Below are positions 21,160-30,823 of a DNA stretch of 64,000 bases, piece after piece. Made by a program: the position numbers and the translations under genes. The notes under the pieces are model-generated. The model ran no database searches and was not told where the DNA came from. It saw nothing but the letters and a program-made list of their open reading frames with translations. This DNA comes from Turbatrix aceti (lineage: Eukaryota > Nematoda > Chromadorea > Rhabditida > Panagrolaimidae): assembly GCA_963969345.1 (NCBI GenBank), contig OZ017767.1:6414739-6478738 (forward strand), in the 5' to 3' direction. Within the stretch, counting starts at the first letter, position 1; every line of letters starts with the position of its first letter.

Positions 21160-23956
21160 TCATGATTGATGGACAAGGTCGACAAGGAGTTCCTCGAGTT
21201 CAACGCTGTTTGCGTGCTCCGGAAAGACGTCAAGCGCGTTCCTGATGGCTTTCATCGCGTCAGTGATAAACCCGGTCTAAAAATCGGAATTTTCCAATTT
21301 TTTGTAATGATTCTGTACTTCGGCCTCTGACTCACGTTGTAGCAAAGGAGTGCCAGGTTGTAGTGGGCCTCAAAAAGGTGGGGTCCTTTGACGGCTGCTG
21401 ACATGAAAAGTCCCCGGGCACCTGCGTAGTTTTTTTCATGCATTTTGATGACTCCGAGATTGCAGAGGGATTCGGCGTGTTCTGAGTTGGCAGCGAGAGC
21501 CAGACGGAAGCAGCGCGTGGCGAGAACTGTATTGCCATTGGCCTAGAGAGAAAATTAATATAAAAATGGAATCAAAGATGAAGCGAACACTATTTTTTGT
21601 TCATGAACGAACATGAACATTTTACAAATTTTGTTAACAAAAACGAACGAACATTATCAACCTTGTTCACGTTCGCGAACGAACATCAAACATTTTTTTC
21701 CATCGAATCCAAATTTTGTTTATTTAGACAAAAATACGTCATTTGCAAATAACAGCATTTTTGACTTATTTTCTTTAAATATACCCCAAATTTGTGACCT
21801 ATATTTTGTTTGTTTTATCTGTTCGAAAACATTGAAAATGTTAGTGAACGAACATGAAAAACTTATTTTATAAAAATTTTGTTCCTGAACGAACATGAAT
21901 AATAGATTTTTAATTTGTCTGCGAACGAACGTAAACGAACACGAACATTCATTCTTCTATCCCTGAGTGGAAACTTACCAGCATAATATGGCCCACGTTG
22001 TACCAGATATCAGCAGCCACATCGTCCGTAGCCGCGACCAGCGCCTGATCTGCGCAGGACAACGCAAGATCCAGTTGCTGACAGTAGAAGCAGCACAACG
22101 AAATATTCATCAACAGTTCTGGCTTGTTCACTCCCATCTGAAGGATTCGGCGGTAAAACTTTAGCGCGACTTCTGGCTGTTCAGTGTAGAAAAAGTGAGC
22201 TCCGGTACAGGCGATGGCTTCGATATTTGCCGCTTCTTGGCGCAATACCAATTTATACATTGCGGCGCTCTGTTCAAGGTCGCCAAGCAACTCAAAGACC
22301 CTCGCCCGGAAAGTCAGAAGAGTGACGTCGTTTGGGAACTCGTCAAGACCCCGTTGAAGGTGATCCAGGGCCGTCAGAGGCTGGTCCATCTTGCTGTACA
22401 CCTTCGAGAGGTAGGCAAACGTTTCTGCTGTTTTGGTATTTTTCAGGGAGGATTGGTACTGTTTTTCTGCTTCTCGCATCATTCCCATGCTGTAAAAAAT
22501 CCAAAAGGAGTGAAAAAAAAATATCTGAAGTTTTGTGCATACCGGTAATAGCATTTACCAAGCGCAGTTTTCCAGTACCAATCCTTGTACTCTGCAGCCT
22601 TCGTAGCCACGGCTGCGATCTGGTGAGCCATTCGGATATCTCCTTCGTGCTGGAAGACGTACTCGAACAGGTAACGGTTCACCTGAGGATCCGAGGCGTA
22701 TTTATCGACGTTCAGACGCGCCAGGTTGACAAATGGACCGTTTTCCTGGGCAATCATAGAAGCCGTGCCGAGTCGGACCTGGAAGCAAAAAAAATTTTTC
22801 TTTACCTTTGTCAAAGAATACTCACCTGTCGGGCAGTCATAGCAGACATCGCGCGGGACCCAATGGCAGTCCGCGACGTTCGAAGCGCCTGTTCCATAGT
22901 TCCGCCGGTCTTGAGACGAGTTTCAGGCCGCATCATTCCAGAAATGGGTCTTCCGCTCATGGATCTCGGCCGAACTGCCGGTGATGGTCCTTTTCCGGTG
23001 GTCATCGGTCTCGTGAATGACGTCCCCGGTCGGGCAGCCGTCGCGATGCGGGTATCGTCGAGGAAAACCTCAGCGATGCCGGCTTCGTCGTTTTCGAGTT
23101 CATCGATGAAGACTTCTTCGGTGAAGCAAGCGAGCTTGAGGGCCCACGCTGCCTGCAATGGATCGCTTTGGTCTTCTGATCACCAGGTTTGTAACAGGCT
23201 CGTGACCGATCGGAGCTCGTGATGCAATTGCAATTGCAGCTACAGCTGCTGTGCTGCCGTGCTGCCCTCCCCCCAAATTTTAGAGCCAGGTGATGTGCCC
23301 AGGTGAATGAAGTTCGGTCGACTTAGTTAGTCAATGATAAATCACCCCGGCTAGGCAAGCTAGGTACCCCATAAAATAATGCAACGGAAAAAAAAAGATG
23401 ACAATGAATGACCAATCAATTAAAGCGGTTGTTCGATGGAAAACGTAAACTCAAAATTTTTTAAGTCAATAGTTTATAATTGTGAATCACAATAATTTGT
23501 GATCTTTGGAAACTATGCTCCCATAAAAAAAACCTAATTTGTAAATAAATAAATACGTGTCCGCGCAGAAAAGACGTGTAGCGTAGCCCAAACGACGAGC
23601 AAAAAAGCAATTACATAATTTACTGTCTGACAAATTAAATTTTTTTGTACGCCCAAACAAACGATCGTCGAAAGTCGACAGTCGACAGTCAACAGCTGTA
23701 GCAACAATTTTTATTAGACGTAGTTTTCCCGGGACAGACGCGTCAAAAACGGTTCGTCTACCTAACCATGCGGGAACGTGACACCTGACGTCCGCTCTCC
23801 CCCTCGGCCCGCGCGGTCGGTCAGCAGTGATCGAAAACTCCTCACCTGGTCGAGTGGATTCTTGTTCAATATCCTGGCGCATGTCTCGTGACACTCGTCG
23901 ATCTTGTTGAGGCGGAAAAGGAGCAAAGCTTCGTAGAAGGGATCCAGTTGATCCAT
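21160..23956 (-). CDS. bbs-8: Bardet-Biedl syndrome 8 protein / TTC8 (BBSome subunit)
   Basis: Exons (minus): 23956-23846, 23152-22826, 22778-22543, 22489-21979, 21542-21336, 21276-21160; 502 aa. Family landmarks appear in order: MDQLDPFYEALLLFR, NP(L)DQ..ALKLACFTEEVFIDE, GIAEVFLDD..ARPGTSF, GPSPAVRPRSMSGRPISG, VRLGTASM, YKDWYWKTALGKCYYR, and the TPR array (AYLSKVYSKMDQPLTALDHL; IEAIACTGAHFFYTEQPEVA; DIWYNVGHI; FEAHYNLALLCYN). TTC8 is a TPR subunit of the BBSome that moves cargo in cilia. In nematodes it acts in sensory neurons under DAF-19. A strong X-box lies 65 bp upstream of the ATG. The fourth intron holds a GTTCG repeat. Confidence 0.96.
21590..21958. repeat. GTTCG palindromic repeat, copy
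   Basis: Occupies most of the BBS8 intron 21543-21978. It has repeated GAACGAACAT and GTTCGCGAACGAAC words, including TGTTCACGTTCGCGAACG near 21665 and an AACGAACACGAACATTC end near 21940. Non-coding. Confidence 0.7.
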
Positions 23957-24013
23957 TTTTATGACTGGATAAAGAATATGTTAGTTAATTATTTAACCAA
24001 AGCTGGCATTGGT

Positions 24014-24042
24014 GCAGTGCGTTTCCATGGGCAACGCACTGC
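24014..24042 (-). promoter_or_regulatory. X-box (RFX/DAF-19 site) in BBS8 promoter
   Basis: GTTTCCATGGGCAAC (24021-24035) fits the RFX half-site pattern RYYNYY-N(1-3)-RRNRAC. It sits inside a longer perfect inverted repeat: GCAGTGCGTT (24014-24023) and AACGCACTGC (24033-24042) around TCCATGGGC. It lies 65-80 bp upstream of the BBS8 ATG at 23956. In C. elegans, X-boxes about 60-250 bp upstream of ciliary-gene starts drive expression in ciliated sensory neurons, so position and sequence agree with the gene's role. Confidence 0.85.
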
Positions 24043-24317
24043 GCGCGACCAGCCTGGACATGACAACCTTTTTATAAATGTTTTTTTTTTCACAGGTGAA
24101 CAACAAAAACAGGTATACCTGTTTTTGTGAAAATTACAGTGTTCAGTGCATTTTGCAATACTCATCAAGGGGATCAACAGATTAGCCAACTTTATATTTA
24201 TTACATTTCCATTCGAAAACATAGCAAACAAATGCAAAATTACGAAACTTGGATTCAAATTAGTCTTTGACGGCAATCAGGAAGCGTCCTTCCCGCACCG
24301 ACGTCAAATACGTTTTT

Positions 24318-24795
24318 TCATCTCCACAGATGTTGAAAAGCTTCTGTGGAGACAGGCTGACATTTGAATTCGAAAACATCATTGATGTAGTAGTTAATAC
24401 AGTTATCGTAGACGGCCGAGATCACGAAATGCTCGTTGTCGGGGATGGCAACCAACTTGGCGGGTTCTGGCTTACGGCTTTTGTTACAAATGTCAATGAC
24501 TTCCGCGACAAGGGGTATGCGGACATCATTAGGTGACACCATGTACCATTGATGTGAACACACTATTTCTATGCTCATGTTATATTGCATGTCAGTAGCA
24601 CTGAAAACAGAAGGGGTTGTTGATCAGAGCAAGTAGCGTTAATAATGCTTACTAGTCAAACTCCAATTCGTGAACGATATACGGTCCGACATCGGGATAC
24701 GTTATTTCGGGTGTGGGGGTTGTTGGGGTCGTTGGGGCCGTGAAGACGGCCACACCGATGATGAGCAGGCAAGGGAAAAGCAGCTGACAGTTCAT
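24318..24795 (-). CDS. Small secreted protein, tandem copy B (frameshifted)
   Basis: Exons (minus): 24795-24653 and 24600-24318; 141 aa as the frame reads. A signal peptide (LLFPCLLIIGVAVFTAP) and a short Thr/Pro stretch precede YPDVGPYIVHE. A domain shared with copy A follows: NMSIEIVC, NKSRKPEPAKL, VISAVYDNCINY, FKCQPV. After CQPVS a 4-nt length difference from copy A shifts the frame and stops at 24318. The downstream sequence still encodes the copy-A-like C-terminus (NICGDEKTYLTS to FLIAVKD) in another frame up to 24260, so the fourth conserved Cys is lost. It is a recent frameshift, a sequence error, or a truncated product. I do not recognise the family. Confidence 0.6.
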
Positions 24796-24846
24796 GACAA
24801 ATTGAAACCGGTAAAACACGACTCATGATGCTGCAAACCAAACCAC

Positions 24847-24854
24847 CTTTTATA
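24847..24854 (-). promoter_or_regulatory. TATA box, secreted gene B
   Basis: TATAAAAG on the minus strand in context CTGTATAAAAGGTGG, 52 bp before the ATG at 24795. The paralogue has CATAAAAG at nearly the same distance. Confidence 0.65.
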
Positions 24855-24999
24855 CAGTACGCAGCAATGTTTTTGAGAATTTGCAATATGTATTTTTGTT
24901 TCAGTTTGAACGCACGGATGCAATACTACTCATCAAAAAGATCAACAGATTAGCAAATTTTATTTTTAGCTCAAAAACATGGCAAAACTTGGATCCAAA

Positions 25000-25519
25000 T
25001 TAGTTTTTGATGGGCATCAGGATACGTCCTTCCCGCTGCGACGTCAAATACGTCTTTCTTTGGCCACAGACGTTGTAGAGCTTGAAGACAGGCTCACATT
25101 TGACTTTGGCCAGAACGAAGGCGTAGTTGAGGCAGTCGTCGTAAATTGCCGAAATCACGACGTGTCTTTTCGTGAGGTAAACCACCTTGGCGGGTTCTGG
25201 CTTACGATTTTTGTTGTACATGTCAAAGACTTTCACGGCTGAGGATTTGGAGTTGCCACCCGTTGCTTTCGGATGGCAGATTATTTCAAAGCTCATGTTA
25301 TAATATGTGTCGAAAATTCTGAAACCAGAAATTTATCCTGGCAAAAGACAGCAACGGTGCTTACCCTTTCGTTATAATGGATTCATGGGCGATGAACGGC
25401 CCGAGCTCGAGGGGATACGTAACGTTGGAGATTGGGGCCGTGGGGGTCATTGAAGCCGTGAAGACAGGCATGCAGACGCCGATCAGGAGCAGGAAAGGGA
25501 AAAACAGCGGACAGCTCAT
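25000..25519 (-). CDS. Small secreted protein, tandem copy A
   Basis: Exons (minus): 25519-25365 and 25318-25000; 157 aa. A signal peptide (FFPFLLLIGVCMPVFTAS), Thr/Pro linker and YPLELGPFIAHES are followed by an about 110-aa domain with four Cys (EIICH, YDDC, KCEP, NVCG) and the motif NKNRKPEPAKVV. The pair of genes, their 3' flanks and their promoters form a direct duplication of about 0.7 kb (24140-24900 and 24900-25600). The single intron sits at the same place and phase in both. Extracellular function unknown. A disulfide-bonded beta-rich fold is likely from composition, but I cannot name it. Confidence 0.75.
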
Positions 25520-26209
25520 GACAAATTGAAACCGGCAAAACAAGATTCATGAAACTGTGCGGAACCTTCTTTTATGCAGACTGCAATGTTTTGAGAATCT
25601 GCAATATTTTTATTTCCTTTGAAGCACAGAAAATGAAGATTCCAATGATTTGTCATATTTTTTGATGTTTCATTTTTTCAATAATCGATGTTCAACTGTT
25701 TTAGAAAACATTTTGTGGTTTTCTGTCTTTTGAACACTCACCTTTCACCTGCATGACGCGAGCCAAATTCAGAAAACAAAACTGTGACGTTATCAATTTG
25801 TGTCGCGCCTACTAATCGCACAGACAATTTGACCCCATGCGTGTTCTTGCACTTTCGACTGAACTTCAAAGTCCACGCAGAGAACCTACCTGCATACCTG
25901 CTTCGCCTCTGACCTTTGCCCCCCCCCCCCCGAGAAAACACCTGAACTTTGTTTTGTCTCTTTAAACTTTATTTAACTCTGCCGACAAATTACAACTGCA
26001 CAAAACGCAAGGAAACGACAGAACACTAATCGTGTTGTGTGCGATGGCTAAAATGGCGAGCGGGACAAAAGACAGTCGGCAGAAGGAATCCGAATCAATC
26101 GACGTGGACGACAAAAGCCACCCCACGTGATTGCCACAAAATCCAATCCACCGACAAAAAAAGCAGGTGTGAAGGGGTTAGCAAGGCCGGGAGAAGGAGA
26201 GGAGACGGT
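25520..26209. other. Spacer with promoter of secreted gene A and UNC-87 3' UTR
   Basis: A TATA-like CATAAAAG (minus) lies at 25569-25576, 50 bp before the start of secreted gene A. A poly-C run of about 13 lies near 25919-25931. A minus-strand AATAAA (TTTATT at about 25966) probably ends the UNC-87 transcript, giving a roughly 240-nt 3' UTR. No ORF is supported. Confidence 0.5.
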
Positions 26210-27521
26210 TTACCACATACGGCGGACGTATTCGCCCCTGACATCGCGTGGCGTGCCGAAACCGATCATGCCAGACTGGTTGGCAAAGTCGGTTTCCATG
26301 CCAGACCAGAATGGCACTTCCGGACGACGAGCCATGTCCTGTGGAAGGTCTTCGTGGGTGTCGTCGACGAAGGCAGTAAACGTCTGGCGCGGCATGCCAA
26401 AGCCTGTCTTGCCGGCCTGGGATTCGAGGCAGTTGACACCCATCTGGTAGGGAATCATGCCCTGCGAACGCTGATCCTGAGCCTGGAGCTGGTTGACGGT
26501 CGTGTTACGGAAAGCGCCGAAGCCGGACATTCCAGCCTGTGAAGCGCCATCTCTCCAGCCAGAAGTCTGACGCGAGGTCGTAGATTCGTCGTGAGACATC
26601 TCGCCGCGTGCCGTATCTGTGTACTTGGTGATGTTGTGACGCGGCATGCCAAAACCGGTCATGCCGGCCTGGTTTGCGTACTTGTTCGTGCCCATCTGGA
26701 GGTGAATGAAGCCCTGCGAGTCGCGGTTTTGGTCGACGGCTTTGCGGACTGCAAAATGAAAAAATAACAATCAAAATTTCTCATTTTTGGAAAAAAGTGG
26801 GGTAAAAGTGTAAAAAAGACCCACCATCGACGATGCGAGGCATGCCGATGCCGGTCATGCCGGCCTGGCTGGCAAGTTTGTTGGTACCGGATTGGAGGGG
26901 GACAATGCCATCGCTGGCACGTGCCTTCTCCTCCGCAACTTCGCTCGCGCCTCCCGTGCCCTTGGTCTTGTAGTTGACATCACGGGGTGCACCGAAGCCG
27001 GTCTGACCCTTCTGGGAAGCAAACTTGTTGGTACCGGATTGCAGCCACGTGGAAGCCTTGAGGTTGGCGATCTTCTTCTCATCGGTAATCTCAGCAAGGT
27101 TTTCGGACTTAACCTTGTCGATGACGTCACGTGGAGCACCAAATCCGGTCATGCCGCTCTGGGAGGCAAATTTGTTGCTACCGGCCTGGATGGGGATAAT
27201 TCCCTCCGAGCGCATGAGCTTGGCCTTGTCATGCTGCGTGGAAGGCTTGCCAGCGCTGTAGAGCTGGTTACGGCGCTGGACGGATTTTGGCACTTCCGGG
27301 ATGGGGTACGTACGGCCCGGGGTAGGGCTCTTGAGCGAGGGCGATGGCTGGCCCGATGCGGGGGCTCGGGGGGTGAGAGTCTCAGCGGCCGGAGCGGGAG
27401 CAGCGGCGGGCTTTTCCGGTTCAGGTTCGGGGGCCTTGTTTTCGGCTTCTTCGGCTCCCTCTTCTTCTTCTTCGTCTTCCTCCTCTTCGCCTTCGTACTG
27501 CTCGTCTTCAACGTCCGACAT
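26210..27521 (-). CDS. unc-87: UNC-87 calponin-like repeat protein
   Basis: Exons (minus): 27521-26825 and 26748-26210; 411 aa. An acidic N-terminus (DEQYEGEEEEDEEEEEGAEE) and a Pro/Ala-rich linker precede seven calponin-like (CLIK) repeats of the form (I/V)P(L/I)Q(S/M)G(T/S)NK(F/Y)ASQ.GMTGFG(A/M)PR. Three lie in exon 1 and four in exon 2; the fifth is shortened (GASQAGMSGFGAFR). There is no CH domain, unlike vertebrate calponin. C. elegans UNC-87 has seven such repeats and bundles and stabilises actin filaments in body-wall muscle. Seven repeats and the C-terminal GTPRDVRGEYVRRMW fit orthology. This is the best taxonomic marker in the window. Confidence 0.95.
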
Positions 27522-29482
27522 CTTTGGCACGCAGTGAGGTTGGCACTTGGGTACTAAAAAATTTCATAAATAGAATAAACTTTTGCCAAAGACGCGAAAC
27601 GGGAAAAATCAAGCGACTATAAAAAAAGTTGGGTTCTAGTGTAAAGTTTTATTATTGATCTTTGATTAAACAAAAATGATGAACATTTAGAATACAGTAA
27701 GCTCGGCTGATAAAAATCATCAGATAAAATGAATGCAAACACGATGATCGTAATAACCTGGGTAAAACATGGGCAAAAACAAGCAACAAGCAAGATCCGA
27801 CCTGCGGGCTCGAGCGAAAGGATCCTCGGAATGTCTCGTCTCGCTCGCATCCACCCCCCGGGCACAGCCTGCTGCTATCTTCTACATATCCCCCCTTTAA
27901 TTGACAACAAGCCGGGGCAAAGGCAAAGGCGGTGGCGGTGGCGGTGGCGGGCTAGCAGGCGTTGCCGTAGCCGCCCCCTCATCGCCAGCGTTTTAAAAAC
28001 GTCGGGAAGGCCACAACGCAATCCCGAGACGCGTGTGTGTGTGTGTGTGTGTGCCCTGATCTCCCTCCCCAGCCGCCGAGGAGTTTAACAGACGCCCTCT
28101 CTCTTTTACCGCCTCAGGGAAGGCTCGATTGAGTCGAGTCAATTTTCTCCCTCCCGGGTGCCTCAGCTGCCGCTAGACAACGACAACGACAACGACAACG
28201 ACAACTGATCGACCGATCCGACGAAGCGGGGGTTAAGCCAAGCCAGAGCTCTCGGCTTGGTTGAACGAACGCAGCCAACGCCGCGGGCCACGATCTTAGG
28301 AAAAAGAAAATGAAAAAGAAACAAGGAATTTGGCATGCACAATTGTCGCAACACTAAATATACTAAATACTGCCTGGGTTTTGTTATCGATGGATGGCAA
28401 CAATAACGAACTGGGCGGCGATAGGGGCAATTGCAACAATTTATCCCTCAACCGCCCTCGAAAGCAGAAAAAAAGCATGTCGAAAACACAATTTTGCAAT
28501 TGCACTTGTATTTTTGGATTCTAAAAGCCCAGCAAAAATTCAAAACACGCAGAATCAGCGAAATCAGCGTGGGCACGTCCGGGAAAGTTTTTTTAAATAA
28601 CAAAAAATACAAAGTTTAACAAAAAATCACGGTGGTTCGTTTTTCTGATCGTGAAATCGAAGGACACAACTTTTGCATGTTTAACATTATCGTTGTCGTT
28701 GGTTGCGTCCGTCATAAAACGGTTTTAATGTCAGCTTTTTGTTAATCGTGGTTCTCAAGAGTTTTTCTTGTCTGAAATTTTTAAAATCGAATTTGTCCGT
28801 CATTGTTGGAGGATTTTGTGTGTGCAAATGATTTCCAGCACGTCTGCCAAATTGGCCGCAACCCAGATATACGATCGATAGCACTTCCAATTCCCGGTAG
28901 CAATGAATGATGTTTTATTGGACCATCTGGATCTGATCCCCATCACTCCATCACTCCATCACATGGATTCAATAAAAGCCCCACAATTATGCTTTTGCGT
29001 AGTAAATACATAGTACTACTTCACCGACTTGTTTTCATTCGCAAACAATTTTATCCTACCGCATCTTTTTTTGCTTGCTCCGCTCTGTTCTGTTCAACTT
29101 GGCCTGCCTGGAGCGGAGGAGGTAGCCGAGACGGAACAGATGTCAGCAGAGTCCTCGGAAACAAACAAAAGTTGCCGAGTGGTGACGCGTAATTGATGAC
29201 CTTTCTCGACGGCTGTTCGAACGCCCGCAGCTCAGAATTACGGGGTTGCCCGGGAGGCGGACACACCGACGTCCAATCCGTGACGTGGGAAGCCAGCCCC
29301 AGGTGAGGCTTTTGCCTGGGGCAATAAATGTTTTATCGGGGAGACACGCAGAAGGCATAAAACACGCGAACAGACAACAGACAAACAACACACCTTTGCG
29401 GCCATCGACGGATCTTTACTTTATTTTTTTTTCTGTGCAAACGATCTATCACGTACGTCGTTAGGAAGTGCATTGGTGACAC
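27522..29482. other. Large intergenic region with microsatellites
   Basis: Nearly 2 kb without a supported gene. It contains (GGCGGT)n at about 27927-27950, (GT)n at about 28032-28053, (CGACAA)n at about 28176-28205 and a short ATCACTCC triplication near 28940-28965. A GC-rich hairpin lies at 29296-29322. Parts near 27540-28300 are probably UNC-87 promoter and 5' leader. ORFs here lack homology or biased composition. Confidence 0.5.
29296..29322 (+). other. GC-rich stem-loop followed by AATAAA
   Basis: GCCCCAGG (29296-29303) and CCTGGGGC (29315-29322) form a perfect 8-bp stem with an 11-nt loop (TGAGGCTTTTG). AATAAA begins at once (29323). It does not match the histone 3' hairpin. It may be the 3' end of an unrecognised plus-strand transcript. 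Confidence 0.4.
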
Positions 29483-30043
29483 TTATCTGCATTTTCTAAT
29501 GAAAATTTGGCCGCCGGTGTACAAAATAATGCACAGAAGTACCAAGATAAACAGCGTCAAACTTTCAATGTTTTGGATGTGATAGTCATCTTCAGGTCCA
29601 ATATTTCCATCGTAGAACGGCTTTCCCTGTTTGTTTTCAGCAAGTTCAGCAAGCTGGGCAAAAATTTGAATAGAGTTGTACACTCCACCGTTGCCGCAGG
29701 GATTGTGGAGCTCGACGTAGGGCTCGCAGAGTTCGTTGAAGTATCCATCGTTGCACTGGAATTCGTAGTAGACGGTTCCGGTTCCGGTTCCCAGGCCAAC
29801 GCTGGAGTCTGCGTCTTCGTTTTCTCGACGAACCTCAGTGGTTCCTACGTAATCATCGATAAACGGATCCCATTCGTAGACTTTCACCTGAGATCCGATA
29901 ACTGGCTCAGAATTATTCGAACAGTGATAGGAAAAAGCAATTGTTGTATTTCCATCAAAGTTAAAATCGTAGAAAATGTCAAAAATAGGCGGATTCTCGC
30001 CCGAGGGATACGAGCTAAAAAACAACAAAATCGGGAGCACCAT
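29483..30043 (-). CDS. Putative single-pass membrane protein, unknown family
   Basis: Single open frame of 186 aa. A hydrophobic start (VLPILLFFSS) may be a signal peptide. The ectodomain has Cys in SYHCSNN, FQCNDGYFNELCEP and HNPCGNG, plus NTT and NNS glycosylation sites. A single C-terminal TM (LTLFILVLLCIILYTGGQIF) ends in RKCR, giving type I topology. The stretch GSQVKVYEWDPFIDDYVG..CNDGYFNELCEPYVELHNPC recalls the transthyretin-like (TTL) layout of nematodes but is too weak to call. TTTTTTAG at 30013-30020 in the sense direction could be an acceptor, in which case the first residues come from another exon. Confidence 0.55.
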   Translation of the reverse strand: MVLPILLFFSSYPSGENPPIFDIFYDFNFDGNTTIAFSYHCSNNSEPVIGSQVKVYEWDPFIDDYVGTTEVRRENEDADSSVGLGTGTGTVYYEFQCNDGYFNELCEPYVELHNPCGNGGVYNSIQIFAQLAELAENKQGKPFYDGNIGPEDDYHIQNIESLTLFILVLLCIILYTGGQIFIRKCR

Positions 30044-30504
30044 ACGAAAAAAAATTATCGGTGTACGTTTGTGCTACAATTTTTTTTTTTTACATTTTCC
30101 ACCCCGTTCAGGTGCGAAAAAAAAGGTGATTCAGAAAGCATTTATTTATTCAGTTAGCAAAAACGGAAAAAAAAAGTGAACGGCTGAAGACTTGACGGAA
30201 GACTGGAGCGAGCGAGCGTGGATGATTGATTCCTCAGGAACGCAAAAGTAGGCAAGGAGCGAATTACGATCGGCCAAGAGCGAATTGACGAACGCGAAGG
30301 CATACCGGAGAGCTGACAAAAACTATACTCGTCTGCAGTGGCTCAAAAAACAGAGGACTTATATGCGATTTTCTATTCAAATTACGTCGTTGGGAAGAAA
30401 CGAGATAATCTCTTGCCAATCTCATGAAATTCCATCAATCGCAGGGATTTTGGCTTGATGACATGTCTCATGAGATTTATGATTAATCGTTGGTTCAAGC
30501 CAAG

Positions 30505-30690
30505 GTTGGGCGAATGTTTGCGTTCGTTCGCACACAAATTTTTCCTGAAAAAAACTGTTATCAAAAATCAGAAAATCTAAATTCCGCATAAATGATAAAA
30601 GAAACCTATTCAATGTTTGTTCGTCTTCGTTCGCGAACACAGTCAAAAACTGTTTGTGTTCGCTCACGAACAAAAAATTAGCCGTTTTTC
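30505..30690. repeat. GTTCG palindromic repeat, copy upstream of sulfurtransferase
   Basis: Begins near AGGTTGGGCGAATGTTTGCGTTC and ends near GTTCGCTCACGAACAAAAAATTAGCCG. It contains GTTCGTCTTCGTTCGCGAACAC. It lies just before the TTTTTTTCAG acceptor at 30775, so it probably sits in a 5' UTR intron or in trans-splice outron sequence. Confidence 0.65.
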
Positions 30691-30823
30691 ACTTTTTTCT
30701 GATTCAAGTTCGAGTTTTCGCGAAAATGCGCACGCGTTCGTGTTGAGAACCTGCGTTTTGTTTATTTTTTTCAGATGTCGATTTCTGTACACAGATCCTT
30801 CTCGATTGCGATTTCTTGCAGCC

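Noticed and set aside
26039..27557. Plus-strand ORFs opposite UNC-87
   Set aside because: Antisense of a repetitive coding region; all domain signal is on the minus strand.
27617..29391. Several 60-120-codon ORFs in the 27.5-29.4 kb spacer
   Set aside because: Short, microsatellite-derived or A/T-driven, with no start context, splice signals or domain features.
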